64,000 bases of DNA, from positions 110,539 through 174,538 of the forward strand of contig NZ_JARPQB010000011.1 in NCBI RefSeq assembly GCF_029478665.1, written 5' to 3'. The notes under the pieces are model-generated. The model had not been told where the DNA came from. It ran no database searches and was given only the letters and a program-made list of their open reading frames with translations. Positions 1 through 8,270 of the stretch are shown here, one piece after another (the first letter of the stretch is position 1; the number at the start of each line of letters is the position of its first letter). The position numbers and the translations under genes were made by a program. The stretch is from Pseudomonas entomophila (GTDB lineage: Bacteria; Pseudomonadota; Gammaproteobacteria; Pseudomonadales; Pseudomonadaceae).

Positions 1-1610
1 ATCAGGCCGATGGCAAGACCGGCGCCGGTCAGCACCCAGCTCTGCCAGCTGTGGCCATCTGGGTCGCAGCGGTTGATCGGGTCACCTGCGCAATATGCGT
101 AGGGGTTGATACCGCCGCGGCCAAAGGGGCTCTCGCTGTCAGGTGCAAGGAAGCACATCAGCAATGGATCGTAGGGTCGATACCCCGCCGGGATGATCCA
201 CCCGGTCAGTGGCTCGTGCCGCTCGCCGCAATAGCCAAAACGCGTCTGTCCAGCCTGTCCAGGTTCGGTGCCATAGCTGCCGTAACGACGGCTGCGCAAG
301 TGGCTGCCGGCCTCGAGGCGGACACTTCCCTGGCCATCGCAACCGAGCAGGGTGCTTTGGCGCACCCCGTTTGTTATCCGGTTCACGGCGAACAGGGTGG
401 TGCCATCACCGACAAGTTCCAGACGTTCACCCTGTTGTCGTTCATGGGTCAGTTGCGAACCGCTGTAAAAACTGCGGATCAGGGTGTCGTCGACTACCCG
501 GTCGCACAGCTGACCGCTGGGGCTGTAGTGATAGTGACAGGTGCTTCCCCGGTAGCTGACGCTGGCCAGGCGATCCTGGCTGTTCCAGGTCAATTGGCGA
601 CCGAGGCTATCGCTGATCACGCGGCCGCAGGCGTCGTAGGTGAGTGTGATCTCGGCTGGCCAACTGGGGTGGGTGTGATTGATCGCGATGATTTGCGTCG
701 GGTCGCTTTCGGCGTAGCGGAAGGTGGCGGAGTCAGCGCTACCGTCGGCGAAAGTGCTGAGCACTTCGCACAATCCATCGACGGTGTTGAAGGCAAACCG
801 CTGCTCGACGACGGCGTTGCCGAAGGGATCCTGCGCGGCGGCGTCAGTATTGGCGGTGTAATGCACCAGGCGACCGCGCAGATCGTAGGCGAAGTGTTCC
901 TGTGCCTTCTTGCCGGTTTCCTCCCAGGTGCGTGAAACCAGTTGATCCAGGTTGGAGTAAACCTGGGTCTGGACAAACGTATGCATCTGTCCCGCTTCGC
1001 TGACGCTGAAGGTGCAGCGGGTCTCGCGACCCAGGCCGTCGTACTCCAAGTGTTTGCTCAGGGTCTTGCCGCTGACCAGATCCTGGGTCGTGATGTTCGA
1101 GGGGCGTGACAAGGCATCGTAGGCGAATGTGGTACGCACTTCGCCGGCCTGGATACGCCAGACTCGCCCGAACTCATCATGCGTGCGCTGATGCTTCACG
1201 CCTGCGGCATCGGTGAAATCCAATGGCTCCCCAAGCAGCGAATGATGCCAGCTGGTGCTGTGGGTCTGGCCGTCCACCGTCCAGCTGTCCTGTTGCAGTT
1301 GGCCGGATGGGGCGAAGTGCCATTGTTGTTTATCGCGTGTGCCAATGGCCTGGATTGGTCGGCAGAATCGTTTGTGGTAGTTCAGGCGTTCGCTGGCTTT
1401 GCCCTCGACCTCGATGGCGAGCAGGGCATTGCCCAGTTGGGGTTCGTAGTTGTACGTCACGCGTTTGCCGTCGGCCAAGGTATTGGCGGTGGGTGGCAAT
1501 TGGCCCGGTTGGTAGTGATAGCGGGTGGTGCGCCCGGCCACGCTGACGGAGCGCTGACGCCCAAGGCCATCATAGGTCTGGCGACCCATTTCGATCAATT
1601 CGGCGGTCAT
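1..1610 (-). CDS. RHS repeat-associated core domain protein, 3' end beyond the window
   Basis: Open reading frame without a stop from the ATG at 1610 to the window edge (at least 536 residues). It carries YD/RHS repeats (RYHYQPGQ, YDALSRP, YDGLGRE, FAYDLRGR, YDACGRV) and then the RHS core signature near the edge (FGYCGERHEPLTG, GYRPYD, then RGGINPYAYCAGDPINRCDPDG). In RHS/TccC proteins this core closes the shell around a variable C-terminal toxin. Here only a few hydrophobic residues of that tail (SWVLTGAGLAIGL) are visible, so the toxin cannot be identified. Its ATG overlaps the stop of the upstream RHS gene as ATGA, which implies translational coupling. Family call is sure; target and export route are unknown. 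Confidence 0.9.
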   Translation of the reverse strand, partial: MTAELIEMGRQTYDGLGRQRSVSVAGRTTRYHYQPGQLPPTANTLADGKRVTYNYEPQLGNALLAIEVEGKASERLNYHKRFCRPIQAIGTRDKQQWHFAPSGQLQQDSWTVDGQTHSTSWHHSLLGEPLDFTDAAGVKHQRTHDEFGRVWRIQAGEVRTTFAYDALSRPSNITTQDLVSGKTLSKHLEYDGLGRETRCTFSVSEAGQMHTFVQTQVYSNLDQLVSRTWEETGKKAQEHFAYDLRGRLVHYTANTDAAAQDPFGNAVVEQRFAFNTVDGLCEVLSTFADGSADSATFRYAESDPTQIIAINHTHPSWPAEITLTYDACGRVISDSLGRQLTWNSQDRLASVSYRGSTCHYHYSPSGQLCDRVVDDTLIRSFYSGSQLTHERQQGERLELVGDGTTLFAVNRITNGVRQSTLLGCDGQGSVRLEAGSHLRSRRYGSYGTEPGQAGQTRFGYCGERHEPLTGWIIPAGYRPYDPLLMCFLAPDSESPFGRGGINPYAYCAGDPINRCDPDGHSWQSWVLTGAGLAIGL

Positions 1611-4195
1611 GGCTGGTGCTCCTTTGCTGGGGTGACGGTGATGGACTCGATGTGCTCGGCATCGCTGTGGGCGGCGAATGTCCAGGACAGACGGGTGCCA
1701 TCGGCCTGGGTGTTCTGAGTGACGCGCCCGTAGTGGTCGTAGTCGGTGAGGGTGATGATGGAGGGGGTACCCGTGGCCTCGATGCGCTCCTCGATGACCC
1801 TGCCCAGGCCATCACGCACCTGCTTGTGGCTGCGGATCAGTTTGCCGTCTGCCGTCAAGTGTTGCTGTTCGATGGGGGCACCCGCGGTATCGCGTATTAC
1901 CACGAGCTTTGGCCCGGTCAAGGTACCGGCTGATTGCCATTGCTCGCTGCGCAGGGCGATTGGGTCGTTATGCTGATGGTTGCTGATGCCCTCGGGGCTG
2001 GTGCTGAGCACGGGGTGGCCCCAGTTATCGTAAGTCGTCGTGCTGGTCAGGCTGAGCACCGTTCTGTTGCCTGTTCCAAGCCAATCCTGTCGGGTCTGGC
2101 TGACCGGGCGACCAAGGGCGTCGTAGACCGTGTGCATGACTGCACGGAAGGTCCCAGGAGCATGATCGAGGTCCTCACGTTCCTGTCGTACGATGCGGCC
2201 GTCACCATCGAGCCACTGTCGCTGGCGGCACCCGGTGGCGTCGGTCTGTTCGACCATGACCGGATTGTCCTGAGGGTTGGCGCGGACCGTGCGCGCCAGG
2301 GTGTCGTCCAGGTGGTAGCGGGCGGTTTGCTCCGTCTGGTAAGGGCTGCCGGCAGCGTTGACGGTGCGGATGATGCGGCCCAGGGCGTCGTAATCGTGGC
2401 AGGTGCGGACGCCGGCGCGGTCACGCACCCAGGTAGACTGGCCGCTTAGTAGAGACTGCGCGCGGCTGTCGCTGACACAATTTTCTTCGTCGTTCTCGAA
2501 GCCGGTGATCGTGGTGGTACTGATCAGTTCGCCGTTGCTGACCCTGTACTGATAGCAGGTGGTGGTGGCTTTGCCGTTGAGCTCGGTGGTGCTCAGGGCT
2601 TCGCGGCCGTAAGCGACGCCAGGTGTCTTGATATAAGACAGGCGGGTCTGCTCCAGAACGCGATCACGCTGCTCGTCCAGCAAGCATTCACTGGCAACCA
2701 GGATATGCGCAGGCGCGCCCTCGATCAGCGAGGGGAGCAGTTCGTAGGTGTAGGCGGTGCTCAGGGTCGGTGCGTTGCCAGGGGCAGCGGCAGGCCGGGT
2801 GATTTTCTTCTTGATCGAGCGGATCATGCCCAGTGGGTCCTGCGGGCAGCCTTCGGCACCCTCGGCCGGATAGTACAGGGTGACTTCCTCGATACCGCTC
2901 GGGTAGTTCACACAGGTGATATTGCCGAAGTCGTCATAACGGTAGAGGGTGGTTTCCGTGCGGCTGGCACCAGTGTGGGCATGGTCGGTCCAGGTGGTCG
3001 AGACCTCGTGAGCTAGCTGGCAGCAGGGGGGTTGCTGTTCCCAGGTCAGCTTGGGATCGATGCCATAGCGGGTGTTCTTGCGGGTTTCGTGGTTGCCCAG
3101 GCGGGTCGTTTCACTGACCAGCAGGTGAAAACGGTCCCATACCCGTTCGATACTGCCCAGGTCATGCCCTTTGGCATCGGCAAGCGTTTCGATGCACTGG
3201 TACTGATACTCGCGCTCTACCTGGTACAGGTTGTCCCGCCCTGTTTGCCAGGAGAGGGCCTGCTGGCTGCCAAAACCCAGGTAATTGGTCGTACCGAGCC
3301 ATTGGTAGTGATGTATCCGCTCGTTACCCGGCGTGCCGGTGCCGTGGCTCCATGACAGCACCCGCGGCAAATAAGGGAACGGTGCATCGGACGGCAGCTG
3401 GTGCCCATGGCGACCGGTCGCCCAGGTGATGGTGTCATGCGCACCTAGCGGGCTGTGCACTTCACAGGGCAATAACAGCTGCGAGCCATCTGCCAGGGGC
3501 GCTGTGTCGTATTCGATGCTGATTGGGGAGTCAACATTGGGCAGATGGACCTCGACCAATCGCTCATTGCTCAGCACCAAGCGCAACACCGCCGCCTGGA
3601 TGGTGTGCGGGTTGATGGTAAGCGCTATTTCATCTTCCAACTGCTCCACGCTCAGCAGATCGCGCTGTTCATCGCGGATGCACTGGAGAATGGAGTAGCC
3701 GTCATTGCCGTAGGGTGCCCAGTCGATAAACAGTCGATTACCTTCTGGGGAATGCATTTCCTCGACCAGATAGCGGCCAGTGGCTTCTTGCTCACGCAGG
3801 ATTTCACGTTCGCCGGACTTCTTGTCCACTCGAAAATCACCGTCGGCCAGCGGGGTGACTCGCAGTGTCTTGAGTTTCTGGTCAATAAAGGTCAAAGGTG
3901 TACCGGGGAGGAAAGTGGAGGCCTCCTGGTCGATGGCGTACTGTTCGCCGGAAGCGAGCCTGAGTCTGTGCTGGTCCAGTTCGGACAGGCCCAGGGTCCA
4001 GCCCATTCCGTAACCTCTGTTGGCACGGGAGGCCAGGAGGCTGAAGGCCAGGGTGACCGACAGGGCGGGACCACGGAGCTGGTTGGCTGGGGGGAGTGGC
4101 AGGGCGAGCGCCAGGGTGAACTGACCCGTACGGTTGTCCACGCCGGTTTTCATAAAGTCCAGGAAATTACTGGCCTGGGTATGCAGGCTTGACAT
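1607..4195 (-). CDS. RHS / YD-repeat protein, N-terminal shell half of a split RHS pair
   Basis: 862-residue protein starting MSSLHTQASNF, a start typical of Pseudomonas RHS proteins. An upstream in-frame ATG at 4237 is possible, but 4195 begins the conserved part. The N-terminal third is SpvB/RHS-like (VDNRTGQFTLALALPLP, GYGMGWTLGLSELD); the C-terminal half has YD repeats (YRYDDFGNITCV, YDALGRIIRTV, YDALGRPVSQT, YDNWGHPV, YDHYGRVTQ). It has no RHS core and no toxin tail. The next gene, joined through a 4-base ATGA overlap, supplies these, so the two products plausibly form one RHS cage. It lies 64 bases after the companion gene at 4260-5219, giving a probable three-gene operon. Biochemical role is inferred only. 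Confidence 0.85.
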   Translation of the reverse strand: MSSLHTQASNFLDFMKTGVDNRTGQFTLALALPLPPANQLRGPALSVTLAFSLLASRANRGYGMGWTLGLSELDQHRLRLASGEQYAIDQEASTFLPGTPLTFIDQKLKTLRVTPLADGDFRVDKKSGEREILREQEATGRYLVEEMHSPEGNRLFIDWAPYGNDGYSILQCIRDEQRDLLSVEQLEDEIALTINPHTIQAAVLRLVLSNERLVEVHLPNVDSPISIEYDTAPLADGSQLLLPCEVHSPLGAHDTITWATGRHGHQLPSDAPFPYLPRVLSWSHGTGTPGNERIHHYQWLGTTNYLGFGSQQALSWQTGRDNLYQVEREYQYQCIETLADAKGHDLGSIERVWDRFHLLVSETTRLGNHETRKNTRYGIDPKLTWEQQPPCCQLAHEVSTTWTDHAHTGASRTETTLYRYDDFGNITCVNYPSGIEEVTLYYPAEGAEGCPQDPLGMIRSIKKKITRPAAAPGNAPTLSTAYTYELLPSLIEGAPAHILVASECLLDEQRDRVLEQTRLSYIKTPGVAYGREALSTTELNGKATTTCYQYRVSNGELISTTTITGFENDEENCVSDSRAQSLLSGQSTWVRDRAGVRTCHDYDALGRIIRTVNAAGSPYQTEQTARYHLDDTLARTVRANPQDNPVMVEQTDATGCRQRQWLDGDGRIVRQEREDLDHAPGTFRAVMHTVYDALGRPVSQTRQDWLGTGNRTVLSLTSTTTYDNWGHPVLSTSPEGISNHQHNDPIALRSEQWQSAGTLTGPKLVVIRDTAGAPIEQQHLTADGKLIRSHKQVRDGLGRVIEERIEATGTPSIITLTDYDHYGRVTQNTQADGTRLSWTFAAHSDAEHIESITVTPAKEHQP

Positions 4196-4259
4196 GGTGA
4201 GCGTCTCAGAAACACGAAGGATGGAATAGAGCCTCATTGCGAGGCTCTGAAGCTTGATC

Positions 4260-5219
4260 TCAGGCTTGGGGCTGGATGAGACGGTACTTGGCGCTGCGAC
4301 CTGACTCGGTGGCGACAAATTCGACGCCGTAGGCATTGCCGTGCTTGTCCAGCACGGTCCATCGACTGGCGTGTTCTGCCCGATCACTGTAATGGCGGCG
4401 GTAGAAGCGCTGGTGGTAGAGGCTCAGGGTCATATGGTTGGGCCGGTTGGTGAAGAGCGGTTGCGCCTCTCCCGTGTCGAGCTCAACCGTTTCGTTCACG
4501 CCATAGGCTTTCACGTGGCAATGCTGGCTGTAGTCATTGGTGCCGGTAAACGAAATCAGCACATGCTCCCAGTTATGGCGCCAGTAGAACGCTTCGCCGG
4601 AGGGGGTGGCATGGGCGCGGCTCTCAACGATGCTGTTGCGCGGGTCGCTGCAGCCGAAGTGGCCTATCTGGTACTCGAACTCATCATCGTGAGCACCTTC
4701 TACGTGGTAGGTTTCGCTGGTCTTCTCCAGTTCCAGATTGAACATTGAAATATGCGGCTCGGGCGCTGCAATGGATTCGATGATCACGGAGGACTGGAAG
4801 GGCGCGCGCGTGGTTTCGAAATGCGTCTCGGGGTCTTTCCAGATGCCGGCATACAGGGTGCTCAACGTGCCGCCGGCGAGGGTGGAGCTGACATAGAAGC
4901 GGCGCCGGAGGGTTCGCGGGGTCGACTGCAGCAGGGCGCTTGGCGCCGTACCGGAGGCGGCATGGTAGACGAAGCGTGGATCACGCTGGTCGCTGACCTG
5001 AAGATCGCCTTGCAAGTCGCGTGGGATGCCGTCGTCATCGAGGACGACAAGCTGCAGGGTGGCAAGCTGTTCTGCGGTGATCTCCTGGCCTTTGCGCGGT
5101 TCGATACTCAGGGTGACCTCGACTTGCTGACGACCATTGGCATAGACACGGTTGGCGTTGGAGGTGATGGCGACTTCGAAGCGGCTGAGCCATTGATTGG
5201 CCTGTTGCGTGTGGTTCAT
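4260..5219 (-). CDS. Conserved companion protein of RHS locus, function unknown
   Basis: 319 residues, start supported by a GGAAG Shine-Dalgarno about 5 bases before the ATG. I recognise no enzyme motif, signal peptide or membrane segment. Residues about 12-60 (FEVAITSNANRVYANGRQQ then VEVTLSIEP) resemble a beta-rich Ig/invasin-like segment; the remainder is acidic and aromatic-rich (e.g. FYWRHNWEH, RFYRRHYSD). It is first in an operon with the two RHS genes, so a role as chaperone, adaptor or delivery partner for the RHS shell is a reasonable guess, but it rests on position alone. Confidence 0.6.
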   Translation of the reverse strand: MNHTQQANQWLSRFEVAITSNANRVYANGRQQVEVTLSIEPRKGQEITAEQLATLQLVVLDDDGIPRDLQGDLQVSDQRDPRFVYHAASGTAPSALLQSTPRTLRRRFYVSSTLAGGTLSTLYAGIWKDPETHFETTRAPFQSSVIIESIAAPEPHISMFNLELEKTSETYHVEGAHDDEFEYQIGHFGCSDPRNSIVESRAHATPSGEAFYWRHNWEHVLISFTGTNDYSQHCHVKAYGVNETVELDTGEAQPLFTNRPNHMTLSLYHQRFYRRHYSDRAEHASRWTVLDKHGNAYGVEFVATESGRSAKYRLIQPQA

Positions 5220-5392
5220 GAGGGCTTCCTGTCGTGGGAGAAGGGCCTCATTAAAGTGGGAACAGGGCCGCTGGCTGCGTTACATAAAGCTCAGCGTGAT
5301 CACCCAGAAGAAGGCCGCAGGGAGGCAGCCGCGAGTGCTTGGGGGGCACAGCCGCTGGATAGAAATCCTCGTGCAACAGCCAGTGCACGGGC

Positions 5393-5424
5393 AAAAAAAA
5401 ACCGCTCCAGGGGAGCGGCTTTTT
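5393..5424 (-). terminator. Rho-independent terminator of fumarase gene
   Basis: Perfect 7-bp stem CCGCTCC/GGAGCGG (5402-5408 with 5412-5418), followed on the minus strand by a run of eight T. A shorter T run on the plus strand is present but no plus gene precedes it. It lies 17 bases after the fumarase stop and separates that gene from the RHS operon. Confidence 0.85.
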
Positions 5425-5440
5425 GCCTACGGCAGGGGGG

Positions 5441-6964
5441 TTACTTCACTTCCACCGCCAAGCTTTCGGCGATCTTGCTCTGCCACAGCGCGGGGCCGGT
5501 GATGTGTACCGACTCACCCTGGCTGTCCACCGCGACGGTGACCGGCATGTCCTTGACCTCGAACTCGTAGATCGCTTCCATGCCCAGCTCGGCGAAGGCC
5601 AGGACCTTCGACTTGCGGATGGCCTGGGCCACCAGGTAGGCGGCGCCACCCACGGCCATCAGGTACACGGCTTTGTTGTCCTTGATCGCCTCGATGGCGG
5701 TCGGGCCACGCTCGGACTTGCCGATCATGCCTAGCAGGCCGGTCTGCTCGAGGATCTGGCGGGTGAACTTGTCCATGCGGGTGGCGGTGGTCGGGCCGGC
5801 AGGGCCTACCACTTCGTCACCGACCGGATCGACCGGGCCGACGTAGTAGATGAAGCGGCCTTTGAGGTCGACCGGCAGCTCCTCGCCACGGTTGAGCATC
5901 TCGACCATGCGCTTGTGCGCGGCGTCGCGGCCGGTGAGCATCTTGCCGTTGAGCAGGATGGTCTCGCCCGGTTTCCAGCTGGCGACTTCTTCCGGGGTGA
6001 TGGCGTCCAGGTTGACGCGGCGGGCGCTTGGGCCGGCTTCCCAGACGATTTCCGGATAGGCGTCCAGCGACGGCGCTTCCAGCTCGGCCGGGCCGGAACC
6101 ATCGAGCACGAAGTGGGCGTGGCGGGTGGCGGCGCAGTTGGGGATCATGCACACCGGCAGCGAGGCGGCGTGGGTCGGGTAGTCCATGATCTTGACGTCG
6201 AGCACGGTGGTCAGGCCGCCCAGGCCCTGGGCGCCGATGCCCAGCTGGTTGACCTTGTCGAACAGCTCCAGACGGATCTCTTCGAGGCGGTTCTGCGGGC
6301 CACGGGCCTTCAGCTCATGGATGTCGATGGACTCCATCAACACTTCCTTGGCCATCACCGCGGCTTTCTCGGCGGTGCCGCCGATGCCGATGCCCAGCAT
6401 GCCAGGCGGGCACCAGCCGGCGCCCATGGTCGGCACGGTCTTGAGCACCCAGTCGACGATCGAGTCGGACGGGTTGAGCATGGCCATCTTCGACTTGTTC
6501 TCGGAACCACCGCCTTTGGCAGCCACGTCGACTTCGACCTTGTCGCCAGGGACGATCGAGTAGTGGATCACGGCCGGAGTGTTGTCCTTGGTGTTCTTGC
6601 GGGCACCGGCCGGGTCGGCCAGGATCGAGGCGCGCAGGACGTTCTCGGGCAGGTTGTAGGCGCGGCGCACACCTTCGTTGATCATGTCGTCGACGCTCAG
6701 GGTGGCGCCGTCCCAGCGTACGTCCATACCGACGCGGATAAACACGGTGACGATGCCGGTGTCCTGGCAGATCGGGCGGTGGCCGGTGGCGCACATGCGC
6801 GAGTTGATCAGGATCTGGGCGATGGAGTCGCGCGCGGCGGGCGACTCTTCACGCAGGTAGGCCTCGTGCATCGCCTGGATGAAGTCGACGGGGTGGTAGT
6901 ACGAAATGAATTGCAGGGCGTCGGCGACGCTCTGAATCAGGTCGTCTTGCTTGATCACGGTCAT
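5441..6964 (-). CDS. fumA: Fumarate hydratase, class I (4Fe-4S)
   Basis: 507 residues, the usual length of class I fumarase. It hydrates fumarate to L-malate in the TCA cycle in the cytoplasm. Recognisable blocks: CATGHRPICQDTG (Cys58, Cys66), KGGGSENKSK, TMGAGWCPPG (Cys185), MIPNCAATRHAHF (Cys277) and the C-terminal half beginning at VNLDAITPEE. Cys66, Cys185 and Cys277 are the likely 4Fe-4S ligands by comparison with the family. The ATG at 6964 is chosen because AAGAGGAG lies about 8 bases upstream; the frame stays open further but without family similarity. Monocistronic, with its own terminator. Confidence 0.95.
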   Translation of the reverse strand: MTVIKQDDLIQSVADALQFISYYHPVDFIQAMHEAYLREESPAARDSIAQILINSRMCATGHRPICQDTGIVTVFIRVGMDVRWDGATLSVDDMINEGVRRAYNLPENVLRASILADPAGARKNTKDNTPAVIHYSIVPGDKVEVDVAAKGGGSENKSKMAMLNPSDSIVDWVLKTVPTMGAGWCPPGMLGIGIGGTAEKAAVMAKEVLMESIDIHELKARGPQNRLEEIRLELFDKVNQLGIGAQGLGGLTTVLDVKIMDYPTHAASLPVCMIPNCAATRHAHFVLDGSGPAELEAPSLDAYPEIVWEAGPSARRVNLDAITPEEVASWKPGETILLNGKMLTGRDAAHKRMVEMLNRGEELPVDLKGRFIYYVGPVDPVGDEVVGPAGPTTATRMDKFTRQILEQTGLLGMIGKSERGPTAIEAIKDNKAVYLMAVGGAAYLVAQAIRKSKVLAFAELGMEAIYEFEVKDMPVTVAVDSQGESVHITGPALWQSKIAESLAVEVK

Positions 6965-7198
6965 GCAGCGCGCTCCTCTTGAAGACGGGAACATTCGAAA
7001 AGGCATTCCGACAGTGCACACCTGTATGTCAGGAACGCCTGGCAAGGCGCCGGCTGGTCGGGCCGGCACAAAAAAGGCGCGGCAGTATACCGTGCCCCGC
7101 CGTGGGAAACACCTGCACGTGGTCTGGACCAAGGTCGGCAGGGCGCGGGCATCCTTCTTGCTGGCGCCGTAGAATGAGAAAAGAACGACCCCAACCCC

Positions 7199-7222
7199 GT
7201 AGGAGCCGGCTTGCCGGCGAAC
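7199..7222 (+). repeat. Single REP element
   Basis: GTAGGAGCCGGCTTGCCGGC followed by GAAC; core hairpin GCCGGC/GCCGGC. Unlike most copies here it has no inverted partner and lies inside the 5' region of the ferredoxin-reductase gene, 29 bases before its ATG. Confidence 0.85.
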
Positions 7223-7251
7223 CGATCTCGAATCAGCCCCCTGGAGAACAC

Positions 7252-8172
7252 ATGCCCGAACTTTGCGTGGGCGAACACCGCTGGACAGTGCCGGCCGCCA
7301 GCAACTTGCTCGACGCGCTCAACGACGCGGGCTGTGCCGTGCCTTACAGCTGCCGTGCCGGCAGTTGCCATGCCTGCCTGGTGCGTTGCCTGGATGGGCT
7401 GCCCGAGGACGCCAAGCCCGAGGCGCTGGCGATGGACAAGCGTGAGCAAGGCTGGCGGCTGGCCTGCCAGTGTTCGGTCAGCGGTGACCTGCGGGTGGCC
7501 TTGTTCGACCCGCAACGCGACGGCCTGCCAGCATTGGTGCGTGAACTGGCCTGGTTCGGCGATGTGCTGCGCCTGCGCCTGCAACCTGACAGGCCGCTGC
7601 GCTACCAGGCCGGGCAGCACCTGGTGCTGTGGTGCGGTGAAGCAGCACGGCCCTATTCATTGGCGAGCTTGCCTGGGGAAGAGGACTTCCTGGAGTTCCA
7701 CATCGATTGCAGTCGTCCCGGCGCATTCTGCGACCGGGCCAGGCAACTGCAGGTGGGCGACGCAATGAGGCTTGGCGAGTTGCGCGGTGGCGCATTGCAC
7801 TACGACCCGGACTGGCATGGGCGCCCGCTCTGGCTGCTGGCGGCGGGTACTGGGCTTGCACCGTTGTGGGGCATTCTGCGCGAGGCGTTACGCCAGGGGC
7901 ATCAAGGGGAGATCAAGGTGCTGCACGTGGCGCGCGATCAGGCAGGGCATTACCTGGCCGAGCCGTTGTCGCAAATGGCGGGTGTGAGTGTCGAACTGGT
8001 GCTGGCGGATCAGCTGGAGGACGCGTTGGCGAGGTTGCGGCTGTCATCGCGGCAGACGATGGCGCTGGTGTGCGGGAGGCCGGGGAGTGTCGAGCGGTTT
8101 GCGCGGCGGCTGTTCATTGCCGGGGTGCCGCGCAATCAGGTCTTGGCGGATGTGTTCACCGAGCATGCCTGA
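7252..8172 (+). CDS. 2Fe-2S ferredoxin / FNR-type oxidoreductase
   Basis: 306 residues. N-terminal plant-type 2Fe-2S domain (residues 1-80) with Cys34, Cys39, Cys42 (SCRAGSCHAC) and a fourth ligand in ACQC (Cys72 or Cys74). Then a ferredoxin-NADP reductase-like part with the flavin motif RPYSLAS (133-139) and a nucleotide motif AAGTGLAPLWGIL near residue 185. This resembles the electron-transfer subunit of ring-hydroxylating or CDP-6-deoxy-glucoseen-type reductases, but no oxygenase lies nearby, so the partner is unknown. ATG at 7252 follows CTGGAGAACAC. The gene stands alone, convergent with pykA across a REPIN. Confidence 0.85.
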   Translation: MPELCVGEHRWTVPAASNLLDALNDAGCAVPYSCRAGSCHACLVRCLDGLPEDAKPEALAMDKREQGWRLACQCSVSGDLRVALFDPQRDGLPALVRELAWFGDVLRLRLQPDRPLRYQAGQHLVLWCGEAARPYSLASLPGEEDFLEFHIDCSRPGAFCDRARQLQVGDAMRLGELRGGALHYDPDWHGRPLWLLAAGTGLAPLWGILREALRQGHQGEIKVLHVARDQAGHYLAEPLSQMAGVSVELVLADQLEDALARLRLSSRQTMALVCGRPGSVERFARRLFIAGVPRNQVLADVFTEHA

Positions 8173-8198
8173 CGTTTCTCGGTGAGCAGCGCTGGCCG

Positions 8199-8263
8199 TT
8201 TCGCCGGCAAGCCGGCTCCTACGGGGGATACACCGTATCCGTAGGAGCCGGCTTGCCGGCGAA
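8199..8263. repeat. REPIN (inverted pair of REPs, GCCGGC type)
   Basis: Two facing REPs, TTCGCCGGCAAGCCGGC... at 8200-8222 and GTAGGAGCCGGCTTGCCGGC... at 8241-8263, separated by about 18 bases. It sits between convergent genes, 8 bases from the pykA stop, and may act as a bidirectional 3' end. Confidence 0.9.
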
Positions 8264-8270
8264 TGCGGGG

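Noticed and set aside
51..935. Plus-strand frame at the left edge
   Set aside because: Antisense to the RHS core gene, which has unmistakable YD repeats and core signature.
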